DNA of 64,000 nt from Merluccius polli (taxonomy: Eukaryota > Chordata > Actinopteri > Gadiformes > Merlucciidae): the NCBI GenBank assembly GCA_030340625.1, contig JAOPHQ010002877.1, positions 17,501 to 81,500 of the forward strand. Direction: 5' to 3'. Made by a program: the position numbers and the translations under genes. The notes beneath the pieces are model-generated. The model searched no databases, was not told the DNA's origin, and saw only the letters and a list, made by a program, of their open reading frames with translations. Each line of letters begins with the position of its first letter. Within the stretch, counting starts at the first letter, position 1. Below are positions 62,308 to 64,000 of the stretch, one piece after another.

Positions 62308-62789
62308 GGTACGTTATTTCAAACAAACTTCAAACTGCATTGAATCATTAGTGTGAGCATGTATGAGTAATTATTCCTCGAGCAAGATAGTGAATTATGT
62401 TATATTATTTAAGTGACAAGCGCGTCTCGTTAAGCTCCTTCTCTGATCCACAGTCACGCTGGCTCTGAGTGAAAACGCGTTTAGCCTTACCTGTACCACG
62501 TAGTGCTTTTTGTCCCTCTCGGCAGTTCATAGACCGGAAGGACATGGAAGCCTCCATAGAGCTTGCCCGTCCTATGTAAATTCTGAGTGATTCTTCGCTC
62601 AGGAGGATAAGTGAGATTGTTGACAGAGATAATTGTACACCAATGGGGACTTATTTATGAATGAAGACGTTGATTTGAGGTAATAAATTACTAAAAAAAC
62701 TACTTAGTGTCCCTTTAATGGGACTCAAAGCAGGGAAAAACTGCACATCACAAACTTGGGAATGATTATACACTTTAATTGTAACTTTA

Positions 62790-63240
62790 AATTCTCATTT
62801 TGACAAGGTCATTATAAAACATTCTTTTATCTTAGAAATATCACCAAAGTCAGACATTTTTTAACTCGCTGAAATTCTCACTTACGCGTTTATTACTAGC
62901 AGTTTAGACTATTGTAATTCCCTTTTTACTGGACTATTTGAAACATCTATAAGAAAACTACTAGTTCAGAATGCTGTGGCCAGAGCTTGACTATAACTAA
63001 GAAAAAGGATCACATTACCCCACTGCTTAAGGCATTGCACTGGCTTCCTGTTTCTTTTAGAATTGATTTTAAAGTTGTTTTACTTGTTTATAAAGCTTTG
63101 AATGACCTTGCTCCTCCCTATATCAGAGATGTTCTTTCGTTTTATGTTCATGTATGTTGAAAGTTTTTATGCCCCCAAACTGTGGTACTCAATGCCTCTG
63201 GATATTAGAATGGCAAGCTCTCTGTATTTTTAAAGACCTA
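62790..63240 (+). mobile_element. CR1/L2-like LINE fragment, C-terminal part of ORF2
   Basis: Readings in order are YLRNITKVRHFLT, SLDYCNSLFTGLF, ITPLLKALHWLPVSFRIDFK and VVLLVYKALNDLAPPYI. This order is typical of the region after the reverse transcriptase in L2-like fish LINEs. Stops and frameshifts make it a dead copy. Confidence 0.75.
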
Positions 63241-63256
63241 TCAATTTAATTTGGTG

Positions 63257-63898
63257 TAAAGCTGGGCAATACATCAATTTGATCAATTAATTCGAATTTA
63301 TGGTTTAGGGAAAACCCAGAGCGGGTTTGTTCACACACCACAAACAAGAATGCCCACAGAATGGCATTAAGAATTCAAGCTCAGTTGGAAAATGGATGTC
63401 TAGCAAACGGAGATCAAGCTACAAATGCTCCTGGACCACAGATATGTTGCGATTTTAGAATGTGTCTGAGAATGATGATGCACACTAGTACAGAGAGTTA
63501 TGCTTTATTTTTGTTTACATCTATTGTTAATTTATCACTTAAATAGAAATGGCAGCAGCCCAGCAGTTCTTTATTGTAAGAGTGTCTATCATGCTAATAC
63601 TACTCCTACTACTTATCATGCAATACAATTCATACAATCGTACAATACATTTTTTCAAGAGGCTCCTTTTATTTTTTTTAAAGTGAAGTTTGGTGAAAGT
63701 TAGGGTAGCATGTTATTAATCCCAATAGGGAAATTCATCTTTGTTTTGCTTTTGTTAATTATTTTGTATTCTTAAAATAAAAACTAAATGTATTTAAAAA
63801 AAATCATTGTTTTGTAGTTTGTTTTTTAATTTAAAAAAATAGTACAATCGTAAATGGAAATGCAAGATTTTATTTTTAGGCCATATCGCCCAGCCCTA
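63257..63898. mobile_element. Probable hAT-like element with GCTGGGCAATA / TAGGGCTGGGCGATAT ends
   Basis: The left end reads AAGCTGGGCAATACATCAAT. The right end, inverted, reads TAGGGCTGGGCGATATGGCC. The ends are related but not identical, and no target duplication was found, so the copy is old or recombined. Nothing coding was recognised inside. Confidence 0.5.
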
Positions 63899-63904
63899 GC
63901 GTGT

Positions 63905-64000
63905 GTCAATCAGGATGTCTGAGGGGGGGGAAAGAGAGGAATAGTTGAGTATCATCTGCATAGCAGTGGGAGGAGAAACAGTGTGATCTGATTACAGAGC
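63905..64000 (-). mobile_element. LINE reverse transcriptase fragment with catalytic YADD box
   Basis: On the minus strand the reading is SHCFSSHCYADDTQLFLSF, the catalytic motif region of an L2-like reverse transcriptase. Its orientation is opposite to the fragment at 62,790-63,240, so the two are not one continuous copy. It is cut by the window edge. Confidence 0.7.

Larger units (their letters stand above)
61790..62714. mobile_element. TTAA-site DNA transposon derivative (Kolobok- or piggyBac-like)
   Basis: The ends are AGGGACACTAAGTAGTT and its inverse AACTACTTAGTGTCCCT. They are flanked by TTAA at 61,786-61,789 and 62,715-62,718. TTAA duplication is shared by Kolobok and piggyBac elements, and the copy holds no recognisable transposase to decide between them. 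It contains a nested hAT element at 61,988-62,307 and lies in a kif3b intron. Confidence 0.85.

Noticed and set aside
60344..64000. Remaining C-terminal exons of kif3b
   Set aside because: Searched for the conserved segment that follows TRELKLK (a HLIIENFIP-type sequence) and did not find it; the exons must lie beyond the window.

Overview
The window is vertebrate, most likely teleost, nuclear DNA. It is intron-rich and full of CA/GT, CT, GAA and other microsatellites, and it carries many fish-type DNA transposons (hAT, PIF/Harbinger, a TTAA-site element) and CR1/L2-like LINE pieces. Three conserved single-copy genes place it: plagl2 (minus strand), pofut1 (plus) and kif3b (plus, cut by the right edge). 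The same three genes lie together on human chromosome 20q11, so this is a conserved synteny block. No bacterial, phage, CRISPR or plasmid features were seen.

Layout. 1-13.8 kb is a transposon graveyard. It holds a minus-strand unit with C2H2 fingers, a transposase-like protein and a SAMD3-like protein, broken by several small lesions and by a 560-bp hAT insertion with a perfect target-site duplication (1.15-5.87 kb). Next come a LINE whose ORF1 carries an SGNH esterase (7.7-10.3 kb, minus) and a second LINE (10.4-13.6 kb, plus) interrupted by a Harbinger element that keeps pieces of both its genes. 13.8-19.3 kb is non-coding, probably partly plagl2 3' UTR. plagl2 coding exons lie at 19.27-21.47 kb. 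21.7-50.0 kb has no recognisable host coding exon: it holds microsatellites, four short DNA transposons (22.99, 29.28, about 32.5 and 46.39 kb), a LINE (48.0-49.9 kb) and a possible CpG/CRE promoter near 42.7 kb. pofut1 occupies 50.10-55.21 kb in seven coding exons, with a hAT MITE in intron 4 and a THAP-bearing element in intron 6. kif3b runs from 57.31 kb. Its last visible coding exon ends at 60,343, and its remaining C-terminal exons are outside the window. The following intron holds nested transposons (a hAT inside a TTAA-site element) and CR1/L2-like fragments.

The host genes are functionally unrelated neighbours: PLAGL2 is a nuclear zinc-finger transcription factor, POFUT1 is the ER protein O-fucosyltransferase of Notch signalling, and KIF3B is a motor subunit of heterotrimeric kinesin-2 used in intraflagellar transport. 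plagl2 and pofut1 are divergent, as in mammals, but here their coding starts are about 28.6 kb apart. Exon borders were read by eye from splice signals, reading phase and remembered protein conservation. No search or alignment was run.
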